NCBI GenBank assembly: GCA_021292165.1
Contig: CM037879.1
Span: 162,556,886 to 162,620,885 of the forward strand
From: Shinisaurus crocodilurus
Lineage: Eukaryota > Chordata > Lepidosauria > Squamata > Shinisauridae
DNA length: 64,000 nt
Direction: 5' to 3'
In this document: positions 1 to 11,300 of the stretch, piece by piece
Layout: every line of letters begins with the position of its first letter
Position numbering within the stretch: the stretch's first letter is position 1
Translations under genes and position numbers: made by a program
Notes under the pieces: generated by a model
Databases searched by the model: none
What the model was told of the DNA's origin: nothing
What the model saw: only the letters and a program-made list of their open reading frames with translations

Positions 1-162
1 TCTTTAAATATTTGTCTTGCCTGCCTGAACCACATTCGGATTCCCTAGGTTTCTACATGCAATTGTAGATATAGGCAGAAGAATAAAATAAGAGCTACTT
101 ATTTCAGAGAAATGGCCCTCAGAAATATCAGTCTCAAAAGAAGCAATAATGTTTCAGCTTAC

Positions 163-296
163 CTCTCTTGGCTATCTCTCTTGCAGCTGCTTTGCCAATA
201 CCACTATTGGCTCCAGTGACCATAAAAGACCTTCCAGTTACATCTACTTCCAAGTCTTCTGGAACAAACTGCTTACATGCCGATTCGTAGCCACCC
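163..296 (-). CDS. DHRS12: DHRS12 exon 2 (short-chain dehydrogenase/reductase)
   Basis: Second coding exon of an SDR-family oxidoreductase. Read leftward, it opens after an AG acceptor (97/98 side of position 296) and ends at a GTAAGC donor after 163. It encodes a GGYESACKQFVPEDLEV segment followed by the Rossmann nucleotide-binding motif TGANSGIGK, the TGxxxGxG signature of classical SDRs. The wording around YESACK and the start of the Rossmann fold match vertebrate DHRS12 as I know it. The exon is 134 nt and joins exon 1 in frame through a split Arg codon. The remaining exons, including the catalytic YxxxK, lie left of the window. The natural substrate of DHRS12 is not well established. Confidence 0.88.
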
Positions 297-859
297 CTAG
301 CAGAAGTTAAGAGTGATGTTTTGGCAGGATATTAGTTACCTCGAAACAGAGACTATGAAGAAGATATGGTCTCCTTTTAAATTCTACCACCCAAGCGAGC
401 CGATGAAAGCTAATTGTAAGTGACTTAAAGCAAGGCAGTTAAACCATGCCCAGATTTGTCACCACTCTCCTTGTTAATTTATCATGCATGGCTAATAGCA
501 ATTCCAAGGAAACATTTAACCCACACCTCTTTGTCTCGCTTGTCTGGAAAATGTTCTTGTACAGGATCTTATCCCCAACCGAAAAAATATCTATGTGGGT
601 ATAACAGGATTTATCCCTCTCCCTTCGAGGTACCTGTACATTTACACATATTATGCCAGGTGCCTATAACCAGACTGTGTAAATACAGCTAGCTGTTTTG
701 GACCATGAGTGCCTGGTCAACAACCTTGCAAAGGGGAATTTTCTTTTACAAACACACACTTGTGAGCAGCATCTAAGCCTGGGATGTTGAAACTCTTTCA
801 GCCTGAGGACTGAATTCCATTTTGAAGGAGCTAGGCTAGGGCAAGGGGGAACATTCAAG

Positions 860-1070
860 TGATGGGTGGGGTCAAAGGCAAAGTGGAGGGGCCAAAAAAC
901 CAGCTTATTTTCACTTAAAGCTCTTATTACCCATAACTACGTAAGCCTTAGGAGAGACATTTCAACCTTTTAGAAGGGGGGGGGGGATGCACAAAAGATG
1001 GTAAACCACCCAATGACTGGCGGTTGGGGAAAAGGGACATGGCCTTTTGGGGAACCTGAGGGTCCCCAGG
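860..1070 (+). repeat. Interspersed repeat with poly-G core, copy 1
   Basis: Shares a block with 10960-11300 and 15105-15310: AAGCTCTT, a few bases, TAACTA..TAAG.CTTAGGAGAG, then a G-run, CACAAAAG, and ACCACC repeated in the same order. Superfamily unknown; no clear terminal repeats were found. Confidence 0.55.
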
Positions 1071-1784
1071 CCTGAAGTTCTACACCTCTGATCTAAGCTT
1101 TTGATGCAGTTTTGCACACAGACATCTGTCTCCTCTATAATACGGCACTTAGAGCTTTATGATGCTTACAGAACACTGGTGCCCTCTCCCCCGCGAGTGC
1201 TCATGTTATGGGGGGTGAGGGGAATAGAGGGGACACTTACTGAAATCTATAAGTTCCACTCTGACATCTCCTAATTTTAGCTACGGTATATTATGCCCCC
1301 CATAGCCTTCTAACAGAAGTGTAAGGGAGCTGCCCCACATAATTAGAATACTGGTCATGGTAGCAACAGGTCCAGCCCTCCACCTCTGCAGAGAGCCAAT
1401 GAATGTCTGGAGGATGGAATGGACCCACAGCCCACTCCTGCTCTACGTGCTCAGTAACTTCAGGGATAGGTAGCCTTTCTGGCTCTGAGAGCCGCATGTG
1501 GTGTTGGGTCAGGAGCCGTTCACATGCACGCACGCACACATTCATATGACCAAACAGGGCCCCACCCCTTCCCTACCTGGCCCAGCCTCTCCAAAATTGT
1601 GTATCTATCTGCAAGCTGTTTTAAGAATGTGAATTAAGAAACCGTTGGCAAATATTCTCAGTATCACAGGGTATGTGTGCATATGAAGTATTCTAAAGTC
1701 TGGCTACAGTGTTAGCTTCGATCATCATCAAGATAAGCATAAAAAAAAGTATCTGCAGTGGAGAAGTATAGAGCGTAGAGTTGG

Positions 1785-1905
1785 AAGGGGCCTACAAGGC
1801 TATCGACGAGTCCAACCCGCTCGCTGCTCAATGCAGGAAACTAGAGGAGGGGTCTCCCATCCAAGTAACAACATGACCCTGCTTAGCTTTCAAGCTGAGC
1901 CAGCA
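1785..1905 (+). repeat. Interspersed repeat (TTGGAAGGGGCC family)
   Basis: Carries GTTGGAAGGGGCCTACAAGG and the later words CTCA(A/G)TGCAGGAAACTAGAGG. The same words recur at 15338-15420 and 27570-27690. This is a dispersed sauropsid repeat whose class I cannot name from sequence alone. Confidence 0.55.
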
Positions 1906-2020
1906 TGAGCCACAGGCCTGTATCACTATTCTAGCTCACTGGCCACCTGTTAATTCACTGCTCCCTCTCCCTTGTGCAACCCAAGCTGCAACCCTTGGCA
2001 GGAGCCTCACCCTCAATTAC

Positions 2021-2340
2021 TTGGAGCCAGTCACCAACAACCATCCTTTGGCGAGGGGGCTGTAGCTCAGTGGTAGAGCACCTGCCTTGCATGCACAAGG
2101 ACCCAGGTTCAATCCCCCTTGGAGCCAGTCACCAACAACCATCCTTTGGTGAGGGGGCTGTAGCTCAGTGGTAGAGCACCTGCCTTGCATGCACAAGGTC
2201 CCAGGTTCAATCCCCCAGCTGCTCCAGGTGGGACTGGAAAAACTCCTGCCTAAAACCCTGGACAGCCATTGCTGCAGATCAGTGTGGACATTAGTGGGCT
2301 AGATGGACCAATGTTCTGGCTCAGTGTAAGGCAGTTTCCT
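2021..2340 (+). repeat. tRNA-derived SINE with duplicated head
   Basis: The tRNA-like head GGGGCTGTAGCTCAGTGG (A box) and GGTTCAATCCC (B box) is followed by a tRNA-unrelated body ending near GGCAGTTTCCTGTGTTCTTC. The head plus about 30 bp of flank occurs twice with a period of 98 bp (2021-2118 and 2119-2216). Other copies lie at 37041-37224 (+), 18131-18457 (-) and 15476-15850 (-). Confidence 0.85.
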
Positions 2341-2355
2341 GTGTTCTTCAGTCCT

Positions 2356-2484
2356 CAGAGCACCCCAGCCTGGTGCCCTCCAAATGCGTTGAACTAGAAC
2401 TCCCAGCATTCCTGGTCACTGGCCATGCTGGTTGGGGCTGATGGGCGTTGAAGCCCAAAACATCTGGAGGGGCAGGCTGCTTCA
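2356..2484. mobile_element. hAT-type MITE remnant
   Basis: Contains CCTGGTGCCCTCC near one end and CATCTGGAGGGGCAGGCTG at the other, with AACTCCCAGCAT in the middle. This is the layout of the short foldback hAT MITEs found elsewhere in the window. The ends are decayed and no clear target duplication was found. Confidence 0.5.
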
Positions 2485-2499
2485 CACAACGCGGCTCGC

Positions 2500-3290
2500 A
2501 AACCCCACAACAGTCTGAGCCTAGTAGCAATTCCGAGTTCTCCGTCGAATAGAGCGGCCATGTGCGGGGCTACAAGCGTGAGGAAGAACCGCGGGGGAAC
2601 CCGGAAGTGTCCCTTAGACCGTCGTTTTATCTGACATGCCACAGAGCTTTGTTCGGTTTATTTCTATGGGCTGAACCAGCCCGCCTCGGTCAGTCCGTTA
2701 TATAAAATCCGAAGGAGGGGGTAGAGGAGAACTTCTCTCTCCATGTCCTGAGGGGCCTGTCTGCACTCTTAAATAGGCCGCTATTATTAAATGGAGGGGG
2801 GGCGACGACGTTCCGCTCTCTTTTAGCGTCCTTGGGCCTGTCAGGGGACTCCGCCCCCCTCCTTCCCCTTCTTACCGGCAATACTGGCGTAGCCCCTTTA
2901 CGAACCACACAGAGTTCCTGTACAAGGACATGACGACGAGGGCAGGGGAGTGGTGTTGGCGGCGGCGGCGGCCACTCTGACAGAGCCAACTGAGCGTCAT
3001 GAGGAGGGGCAGGCGTCCCTCTCCGCTCCCCCAGTCTCTAGCCGAGCTCCCTCCCCTCCTCCTCGCCCGTTACCGCCTTGGAGAAGAGGCGGTGCTCAGT
3101 GAGGGAGTCACGCCGAGAGGGAAGGGAAGATCGCCGCTGCCGCCGCGCTCCCTCATACAGGGAAAGGAGATTTTATGGCAGTGCTGCTTCTCGCTCCGCA
3201 GCCGCCGAATTGAGCCGGCCGTCCTGCTGCTGCTGCTGCTACCCTGTGGCCCATTTGGAAGTGCACGCGCTCATCATGAGGCTCCCATAG
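2500..3290 (-). promoter_or_regulatory. CpG-rich promoter region of DHRS12
   Basis: GC- and CpG-rich stretch around the DHRS12 start, with GCC/GGC triplet runs near 2960 and a CTG run near 3225. It stands out against AT-rich flanks. No clear TATA box is seen. It probably holds the promoter and 5' UTR. Plus-strand open frames here (2999-3409) look like chance frames in GC-rich DNA, although a divergent transcript cannot be excluded. Confidence 0.6.
2876..2931 (-). CDS. DHRS12: DHRS12 exon 1 (start codon)
   Basis: First coding exon of DHRS12. The ATG lies at 2931-2929 and the 56-nt coding part reads MSLYRNSVWFVKGLRQYC plus two bases of a split Arg codon before a GTAAGAAG donor. The MSLYR..VWF.KGLR N terminus is characteristic of vertebrate DHRS12. 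It joins the exon at 163-296 in frame. The exon sits in a CpG-rich block, as expected for a housekeeping first exon. This exon is too short to appear as an open frame of its own and was found by matching the splice phase of exon 2. Confidence 0.88.
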
Positions 3291-3419
3291 CCACGCCCCA
3301 AGGAGAGTCCAAAAAGTCAGGAAGCTGGGCTGATCCATATCCACAAACCTGTCTTGAAAGTTTTATTTCCACCAAACAGCAGGCTATTTGTAAAGCTATC
3401 CGGTCTTAATTGTCCTTTC

Positions 3420-5440
3420 AAGACCCCAAGTCACACCAAAATACAGCAGGGATCAATATATTGGCACTGAGAAAATTATCCCCTCCCCCCAATTACTGTG
3501 AGGATTGCAGCTAAGTTCAGAGGCAACGGAATTTGGGGGGGTGGAAGATGAGGTCAGCGACCCTGTTAATTTAAAAAAAAATATGGGGTAGCTGTGGCCC
3601 TGTGAGCCCTGGCTCTGCTACACCACTGCTGATAATTTAGCAGGTTTCCATACCAAAAGCCAGCTGCTAAAGCCCTATGCCCTTTTGGTGCCTACCATTG
3701 TGTGTGTGGCTGTGGCAGATTTCAATTCTCTTTCTTTGAAAATAGGGGCAATATTAGGCCAGATTAGAAAGGGGGGATGGGAATTTGTTACTTTGCATCC
3801 AAACAACACTGCAGGTGCTTTTAGGCTGGAGGGCTCCTATCACTACCAGCCAAAAGGCATTGTGTAGCAATTCCATCTTTTACTTCTTAACGGATTTCTC
3901 TTATTAAAAATAAATAAAAAGGAAAAAGCTGAGGGAAAATAGAGTAGGATTATGGGTGTTTCCAGATGAGGCTTTTATTGTGCAATTGCACTGCCTCATT
4001 CATGAAATTTGGGGCAGAGTGTATGTCCAGACATCATTTTTCATTTGCAATGGGTCAGCATCTTCCACTACACCTAGGGGCAGGGAGCTAGCTTAAGGAG
4101 TGCAGTGCAGAGCATGTAACACAAACAGCTCTGTCTTCTCAACATCTCACTGCCACTCCCCACTTCTAGCAGCAGCAACCACCTCAATCTGCCTAAAAGT
4201 GTGGCAGCCCTGATCCCTCCCCTTCCTAGGTGAGGCCTGCAGAGCATGGGTGAGGAATAGACCCTATCGTTTGGGCGTAACTCCTGCAAGGTAGCCACAG
4301 GGTACACATAAAGGGACAATACTGACTGGCCTATCTCTCCCCAGGCTATAATAGCCTCCTATGTTCTCTGCCCTAGGCTTGTGTTTGTGGTTTTTGGGCT
4401 GAGGCCACTCTGTTTCCTGTCCACACTGCTCCTGCCTCTTCCAACAATCTTCAAGCAGCCAATTACTCTCTCCTTTCTGCACCGCCCACACCTTTTTGGC
4501 AATTGCTTGTCTCTTCCCCCTTCAGTCTTCAAAAATCTGGGCTGGCCCAAGGCATTTTGCTACTTGAGGCAAAGGACAAGATGGCACCCAGCACCCACTC
4601 CGTTCCATGTGCAGAAGCTGACCGGACTGATAACTGAAAACTTACTTGAACACTGCTGCTAGAACAGCATTTTCCACCACTGCCGAGGGCAGCAACCTAG
4701 CTAAGAAGACACAGGGCACACACACAGCTCTGTCCTCCAACATCATACTGCTGCTCCCAATTATTTGGCACCTGCCATTAAGGCCATTCCTGGCAGCAGT
4801 CTCCTCCTCCCTCTTCACTTCCTTACATTCTGTCCATGCTTCTTCAATTACTAGTATTCTCTCCTGCATCACTGGATGCTTCCACTTTGCCCTTAGCAGT
4901 GCTTGCAACCCTAGTGGCATCTCCAGAAGGGGGCTGGGAGCTGCAAAATGCATGGAGACCCTTGTTGGCTCAAGAGCTGCAATTACTGTCAAAGAGCCAG
5001 GTGTCACAGTTTGCCTCTCCCCTGAAATATGCTTTTGAATTGTACTTTTACTCTGAGCAGCTTGAGCTGGCAGCTCTGCATTTGCAAGCCTAGAAATAGA
5101 GTAATGAAGGTAGGTGCCCCTTAGTTAAATCTGAGCATAGTTTTAATGCTTCTCCAGTATCTGCATTTATGTACAGTCACATTCATTTAATCTATGTAAA
5201 GACACCGGCAGTTTCTTTATACAACAATTACAATATTTGTGATGTAAAAGTGAGATTGGACCTCCCCTCTTCAACCTTCTTTGCACATCTGACCCATTTC
5301 AGTTGTATTATACAGCATGTTTAAGTAGCTCATATGACATTTTATATTTAATTGGCAAGCATGAAGTATCAGAGAATCAAACATTAAGAGAGAAGCCAGA
5401 TCCATTCCTATTTTCAATGCTATTGAAGTGAGGAGCATCT
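3420..5440. other. Intergenic DNA between DHRS12 and TMEM272, left part
   Basis: No exon recognised. It contains a degraded TIR element at about 3816-3985, whose outer words (GGTGCTTTTAGG and TTTCCAGATGAGG) resemble the element at 35227-35455. At 4545-4790 there is a repeat (CAAAGGACAAGATGGC) also seen at 18870-19030. Confidence 0.5.
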
Positions 5441-5447
5441 CCTAGAT

Positions 5448-5572
5448 CGGGGTGAGCAAAAAGTAGATCTGGACTTCATTTCCCAGTATTTCTGACTGTT
5501 GGCCATGCTGGCAGGGGCTTCTGGGAGTTGAAGTCTAAAAAAATCTGGAGATGTGCCTTCTACCCACCCCTG
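5448..5572. mobile_element. hAT MITE with 8-bp target duplication
   Basis: A 125-bp element starting CGGGGTGAGC and ending CCACCCCTG. It is flanked by TCCTAGAT (5440-5447) and TCCTAGAG (5573-5580), 7 of 8 bases the same. The interior (GGACTTCATTTCCCAG ... CTGGGAGTTGAAGTC) is foldback. Same family as 18229-18363. Confidence 0.75.
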
Positions 5573-6878
5573 TCCTAGAGCCTTTGTCATCCCTAGCTTA
5601 TTTTGGCAGATAAAAGTTTTGGTAAAGATTAAAATATTCTTTCATGATCAGTTAACAGCAAAAAGTAAAAGCAGAAATAGAAAAAAAATACATCATATAA
5701 TACTTAATATATTAAACATTTGTCTAGCTAGCCAGTTGCGGCCATAGATATACCTTTTCCACATGCAAACATTATACCCAACACATCAAACAACAAAATA
5801 TTCCTAGATTCTTTGACAAGTCTCCCAACTGCAAGCATGGGGTGGGGAAATTGTATGTCCTTTTAAATACCTTGCAATAGCTTTGCCGTTTATTATGTAT
5901 TTCTACAATTTATTAGTTGCCCTATAGCTAATAACTCTCAGGGCATACAATACCCTCCTCCCTGAAAATCAAAAGCAGCATAATAAAACAATCGATGAAA
6001 AGCAGCAATCAGTTAAAAGCAGCAACAAAATTACTTCTCACTGTTATCAAGCCACACTGTGCTTTTAATAAGATTAGTAAGATGCTCATCATTATGTATG
6101 TGGGTGGGAGGGCTTGAATAGCGCAAGGTCCCTGAGGGGACACAGTGCGTTTCAATGCAGTTTGCACACAGAGACACACTGGACCTGTCTGTGAGATCCC
6201 TGACAAAGGTGGCTGGACCACCTGGTGTCAGGGATGGATAGGGCAAGTTACATTACCACCATCATAGGAGTGAATGGCAAGCTTTCACATTTAAGGGAGG
6301 AAGAAATGCCCTTGGGAATATAACTGGGGTGGCAGCATAATGCCTGCTGACTCTTGTTGCTTGTGGGATCTCAGCCATTGAGAATTAAGTCTGCACCTTT
6401 CTGCATATCCTCATCCTGGTTTCTCAGTTTCATTAGGGTGATCTTGGAGAACTGTTTTTTATTGACAGATAGAATGCTGTGCATGTCAGACCATTGTTGC
6501 TCTGGGTTGGTAGGAGAGTTATCTAATATATATTTGGTATATTGCCACTAAAGGCTCCAAATAAAGAGCCAAGGGAGCAACTGGATCATATCTGGATGGA
6601 AACTCACTGTCCTACCTCTCACAGATAGTATTCATTCAGGATCTCTACCTTCCAGCCCCCTGTAGCTGTCACTGTCTGCCTGTTTCCTCCATACACCTTC
6701 TGGCTGAAGTGCTGTAATGGAGCCAGATAGCTGCACTTCCCTACAGCAATATAACCTGCCTGCCACCTCCCTTCTACACATTACCCTATTCCCACCAGCA
6801 TCAGGTGGGATCTCTTCACCTTGGAGAAGTTGATGCTGGGGATGAGGTCACCACCTGTGTTTATGATGTAGCTCACTG

Positions 6879-7129
6879 GAGCCAGTGTGACGTAGTGGTG
6901 AGAGTGTTGGATTGGGACTTGGGAGATCTGGATTCTAGTCCCCGCTCGGCCATGAAACTCACTGGCTGACTTTGGACCAGTCACTGACTCTCAGCCTAAC
7001 CTACCTCATAGGGTTGTTGTGAGGATAGAGTGGAGAGGAGGAGGATTATTATGTAAGCCGCCTTGGGTTCCTTGCAGGAAAAAAGGTGGGGTATAAATAT
7101 AATAAAATAAATAATAAATAAAATAAATG
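6879..7129 (+). repeat. MIR/CORE-like SINE
   Basis: Pol III-type head with TAGTGGTGAGAGTGTTGGA and B-box-like GATTCTAGTCC. Then come the conserved words ACCTACCTCATAGGGTTG and TTGTGAGGATA, and the tail GGGTATAAATATAATAAA. Related copies are at 38655-38889, 39912-40130, 45738-45896 (-) and 48866-49330. Confidence 0.75.
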
Positions 7130-7136
7130 AAGCATT

Positions 7137-7235
7137 GAACTTTGATCTAGACAGGCTGGGTTCAAATCTCAACTAAGGTCATTGGCTGGTTCTGTGCAAA
7201 TCTTTCACTTCTAGTATGTAAAATGGGATTGATAC
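7137..7235 (+). repeat. Older MIR-like SINE, 5' half
   Basis: Left half of a MIR-like SINE, with GGGTTCAAATCTCAAC and later TATGTAAAATGGGATT. It is interrupted by the solo LTR at 7236-7827 and continues at 7833-7917. Confidence 0.55.
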
Positions 7236-7827
7236 TGTCAAGGTTCCACTACTGCAGGGACCCCTTGATCTGCCTTTGGGAGATATCTGCCTCTCCCCAA
7301 AGACCCAGTCCTTTGCCTGCTTCCCCCAGTAACGTGGGTGTAGGCTGTAGGCGTGTGAATAAGTCACTCCAAACTCCAGGGTACACAACAAACTTTACTT
7401 ATAGTAGTAGGGAAATTACTTAATAGAGTGGTTTTAAATCAAAAGCAGGTATGATAAAATAAAACAAACAAACAAACAGTCCAATGATCTCTAGTTTAAC
7501 TTCAGTCTACCTAATTCCTATGCAGTCAGCTAGCCAAGTTCTCTTTCTCTCTCTCTCTGCTTCTCTCTCTGCTGTTTCTCTCTGCTGCTCAGCACACACT
7601 CTCCAACTGCTAGCTGACCACACCCCACATATATAGTCTTCCCAGGAATGGAAGGTTATAACCATGTGACCTTGCACTGGAGAACTGATTCTAAACTTCT
7701 ATTGGGTAACCTAAAACTCTCAAACTCCCCCTCCCATCGTGGAGTGTTTGGGCCTTCAGGCTTCAACAAACTGAAACCTGTGTAGGCCTCAACAAACCCA
7801 ATCCAGTGTAGGCCTCAAACCCTCACA
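7236..7827. mobile_element. Solo LTR (592 bp) with 5-bp target duplication
   Basis: Begins TGTCAAGG and ends CCTCACA, giving TG...CA termini. It is bounded on both sides by GATAC (7231-7235 and 7828-7832). It splits an older MIR-like SINE whose halves read across the junction. No internal retroviral sequence lies between, so it is a recombined solo LTR. Its superfamily (Ty3/gypsy or ERV) cannot be told from the LTR alone. Confidence 0.82.
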
Positions 7828-7832
7828 GATAC

Positions 7833-7917
7833 TAGCCTATCTTACAAGGTTGTTGTGAGGGTGGAGTACTTATTGATGTTGCATAATTCATGGGGGGGGG
7901 GGGAGCATCAAATAAAT
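7833..7917 (+). repeat. Older MIR-like SINE, 3' half
   Basis: Resumes with TAGCCTATCTTACAAGGTTG and TTGTGAGGGTGGAGTA, the conserved MIR 3' block, directly after the solo LTR's target duplication. Confidence 0.55.
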
Positions 7918-8954
7918 GAAACATATTCCACACTGAATTCAGCTACCTTAGGTTTAGGATGCACTAGGGCCCAGAACCAAACAATCTCAGTGTTGTTGCC
8001 TTACAGGCATACCAGGAAGTTGTCATTTCTGTTGGCTTGAAAAAGTAGTCATTTAATCACATCAATCCACAAAGAAGATATAAACAACATGCATAGTTCT
8101 AGGATATAAGCCTAAGTCCTGAAAGTACAACCAATGCAATTTGAAGGGGGGGAAATACCTAGACATAATATGTAAATTCATGCCCCTTGCAATGGTTAAA
8201 AGATGAAACCAGCAAGCTTTCCAAATAATTGTGTAGACTAAAGTTGTTATCCCGTTATCTTAGTCCTTCAAAAAAAAAAAGTACAAACAAAAAAATGTAA
8301 GTTCCAACACTCACTCTCCCCATCCAGAAAGGAATTATCTTTTTGTACAATAACAGAAGTCAAGGCTAGAGTTTTAGTGTGAGCCAAGGCCAAGAACCTC
8401 TTTCAAAAGCATATTTTTGTACCTGCCCAACCACTTAAGCATCTGCCAAGACTGTTTTATCTTTGGGCTTACATTACCTGGAAGGAGAGTGCCTCTGAGC
8501 ATATGGAGAGCACTTACCCAATCTATTAGAGGACACAGAATAACAATCTGTTATAAGCCAGGAACAAGAGCAGAAAAGTTTGTTGTTAAAGACTACCTTT
8601 TTTTAAAAAGGGGTAATTTGACCGTAATTTGTATCAGGAACATTTTAAAGTGAAAAGATCAGGACATTAAATATTTGCATCATAGCTGGGGATTTTTGTT
8701 TTGTTTTGTATGAAAGTCATTTACTTGTGCCGCTGACCGTGCCCTTGTTCTTCTCTGCCTCATGTTTTACCATTTCCAACAGGGAAATCAATAGCTGTTC
8801 ATATAAATTTTTAAAACAGAAGTGTATGCATGGTAGTGCAAGTTTCTTGGTTTGGGTGCATGCACTGGGAAGCTGATACATGCTGAGACGTGTACCCAGG
8901 TCACAAAAGACCTTTTTGCCACCATTTAAATAAATATACTCTTTCCCTTTCATA
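7918..8954. other. Intergenic DNA downstream of TMEM272
   Basis: AT-rich sequence without a recognisable gene or repeat family. The TMEM272 3' UTR probably occupies its right edge. Confidence 0.4.
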
Positions 8955-8960
8955 TTTATT
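8955..8960 (-). terminator. Candidate TMEM272 polyadenylation signal
   Basis: AATAAA on the minus strand about 180 nt past the TMEM272 stop codon at 9141. It is the first such hexamer I noticed downstream; use is not proven. Confidence 0.35.
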
Positions 8961-9140
8961 TCCATGTCAGAAAAAGTAACATCTAAAACTGATCTCACAA
9001 ATCCCTCAATGGAGTTTGCAAGTCATATACAGTGTGTGCATGCATGTACGTACATAGAGTATATGACCAACAAATACCATTATTACCTCTCTGTTATACA
9101 TTACTTTTCTAATAGTTGTGTGGCTCAGCTTCTGTGTCTT

Positions 9141-9500
9141 TTAATCTTCTTCAGCATACTGTTGCCTGGAACAGCAATATATGCAGCAGCTGCAGAAGAC
9201 CAGCAAAACCAGCACAATGTGGCTGATGATGAGCACCCCAACTGCAAAAATGTACAGGATTTTATCACAATAATCCTGGGGGTGATGGAAAGGTGGGATG
9301 AAATTAGGCAGGTAGACTGAAAATACCCAGTAGTTCCCCAGTATGAACCAGAGGAAGAGGAAGAGGCTGAGTGTAAGATGAATGTAATATTTGTGAGCAT
9401 TCTGCCTCCATGGATATTCATCGTCATCATCATCATCAATCATGACTGATTTGGAAAGCAGTTGTCTCATCCTAGTGGAGTCAAAGAGCAGAAGAGCTAC
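9141..9500 (-). CDS. TMEM272: TMEM272 exon 4 (last coding exon)
   Basis: Final coding exon of a small multipass membrane protein. It opens after a TATAG acceptor with VALLLFDSTRMRQLLSKS, then an acidic run of six aspartates, then two long hydrophobic helices (around HLTLSLFLFLWFILG and FAVGVLIISHIVLVLLVF) and a cysteine-rich end. It stops with TAA at 9141-9143. With the three upstream exons the protein is 186 aa with about four membrane segments, the usual plan of the TMEM272 family. The gene lies beside ATP7B as in human 13q14.3. Function is unknown; plasma or internal membrane location is inferred only from the helices. Confidence 0.82.
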   Translation of the reverse strand, partial: VALLLFDSTRMRQLLSKSVMIDDDDDDEYPWRQNAHKYYIHLTLSLFLFLWFILGNYWVFSVYLPNFIPPFHHPQDYCDKILYIFAVGVLIISHIVLVLLVFCSCCIYCCSRQQYAEED

Positions 9501-10813
9501 CTATACATTGTACAAAAGGAAGAACCAAAACAAACAGAAAGATGATCAATCAACAAATTGTAGGTTTGGCTCTGTGATATCAAATATTTACAGTGCTGAC
9601 TGAATTTTAATTGCACTCACTTCAACATAAAAAGGAGAATTTAGTAGGATCTGCTCAGGATGCCAGGATTTATCAGCAAATAGGGATGGGAAGTACTTGA
9701 AAGCCCACTGGGCTGGGGAAGGATCTTCCATCTCAGAGGTTCTTTCAATGGTACTCCAGGTGCATGTCAGCCATTTTTCTGTTACCAGCTCCAATGCAGC
9801 TTCAGTGACTCAACCACAGGGGCTGATGGTACCGTAAGTCTCTCCTGCAGTTCCATGACTGCAACCCACTAGCTTGGCTTATTATTTAAACATTACCTCA
9901 GCCACATGGAGGCTGTTCATGGATAAGTACCGGGTAGTTGCCATGCAGTTATATGTAAAGGCCCCTCAGTCGCCCTTAAAAGTGGAAAGTAGGAACAAGT
10001 ATGGTGTTCCCTACTAAACATACTTGCAGGCCAAAAGATATTTTTTGTTTATTCCAATTTTTTTTCCTGGTAGAGCTTTTAAGAGCTCCCATTAACCATG
10101 CAGAATATTTAACAGGTGAAACTTTTTCTTAGTATTCACTGTATCTCCATGCCAGGAAAACGTCACCTACTAGAGTTCTCCCTGTGATATAGCACAGGTG
10201 CCGTGCCAGAAAAAGAGTCGGCAACCCTCATTATGCAGTAAACAAACAACAACATCCCTGCAAAAAACCCTATAAGCAACTATTAGTCTGTTCTGAGGAA
10301 ACATTTCTCGCAAAACTCAAATATGGCAATGAATTGGACTCCAAGAATGAAAGGAAGAACAATCCATTCAGCTTGCCAAATTAAACCTGCACCTCCATTT
10401 TAAAGTAGTACTTCCAGAGTTGCCCATTTCCACGTTCAATAGGGCAGCTCCTTTATGCAGGAGGGTGATATTTGGGAGGTTTGTCTTCTCCTGCACGGCT
10501 TCAGTCCACCTCCCACATCACGTTTACCCACTGCATATGGGAGACCCTTCTCAAGTGGGGGCTGACCACCCTGGTGGTACTGGATAAAACTGTTTCATAA
10601 AAGAGGCTATACCAGGTGCACAAAACAAGCACCCAGGTTACATTCAGTACAGAAGTCTCATCCTGGATTAAAGCTTCATTTCTTTGGCACAAACACACAT
10701 ATATATTACAATCAGGTGTGCTTTTCTCCATGTCTTCTATGAATTAATTGCATTCCAAACATACTTAATCACAAATCTTCTCACAGGAAATATTGTCAGA
10801 TGAAGAAGAGTAC

Positions 10814-10896
10814 CTTCAAACTGCCAACCACACCACCCACGAGAAGATATAAGGGAATTAGTGGTTGGACTGGACAGTCATCTAAAAACTTCATGC
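10814..10896 (-). CDS. TMEM272: TMEM272 exon 3
   Basis: An 83-nt exon between a CTCAG acceptor and a GTACTC donor. It encodes MKFLDDCPVQPLIPLYLLVG followed by GVVGSLK. The DCP.QP.IP.YLLVGG motif is the hallmark I associate with TMEM272-family proteins and forms the second membrane segment. Phase agrees with both neighbours: GC completes a Gly codon begun in exon 2, and the exon ends on a codon boundary. Confidence 0.85.
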
Positions 10897-10959
10897 CTGA
10901 GGAACAACAACAATAAAGTAATAACTCGGTTAATGTTTCAAGTGGCACTAGCAGGCTAA

Positions 10960-11300
10960 TAGGCAAAAGGAAAGATGCAGTGGTTGAAGGCAAAAGGGCG
11001 GGCCAAAGGCAAAAGGGACCAAACACCCCACCCCCCAGCATATTGTAGCTTAAAGCTTTTACTGGCAGTAACTAAGCCTTAGAGCAGTGTTCTCCAACCT
11101 TGGGTCCCCAGATGTTTTTGGCCTACAACTCCCAGCATGCCCCAGTTGTAGGCCAAAAACATCTGGGGACCCAAGGTTGGAGAACACTGCCTTAGAGCCA
11201 TTTCAATGTTTTTAGGATGGGGGGGGGGGGACTGCACAAAAGCCGGGAAACCACCAAACGATTGGTGCTTGTGGGGAAAGGGGATGGGAGATATGTGCGC
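10960..11300 (+). repeat. Interspersed repeat with poly-G core, copy 2
   Basis: Same block order as 860-1070 and 15105-15310: AAAGCTTTTACTGGCAGTAA, then CCTTAGAG, a run of G, CACAAAAG, ACCACC. It is split by the hairpin MITE at 11085-11189. Confidence 0.55.
11085..11189. mobile_element. Near-perfect palindromic hAT MITE, 8-bp target duplication
   Basis: A 105-bp hairpin with ends CAGTGTTCTCCAACCTTGGG and its reverse complement, and nearly complete self-complementarity to the centre. It is flanked by CCTTAGAG on both sides (11077-11084, 11190-11197). It sits inside the poly-G repeat family. A second copy is at 31030-31116. Confidence 0.9.

Larger units (their letters stand above)
297..2020. 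other. DHRS12 intron 1, left part
   Basis: Noncoding intron sequence. It contains one member (about 860-1070) of a G-run repeat family also seen near 10.97 and 15.11 kb, and at 1785-1900 a repeat with the core TTGGAAGGGGCCTACAAGGC, also seen at 15.34 and 27.57 kb. No other gene is visible. Confidence 0.6.

Noticed and set aside
2051..2216. tRNA genes suggested by A and B boxes
   Set aside because: The sequences continue into a SINE body and recur at several loci; no complete cloverleaf with an anticodon arm of a real tRNA was found.
2999..3409. A 136-codon plus-strand frame beside the DHRS12 promoter
   Set aside because: It looks like chance coding in a CpG-rich region; no recognisable domain. 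A divergent transcript remains possible.
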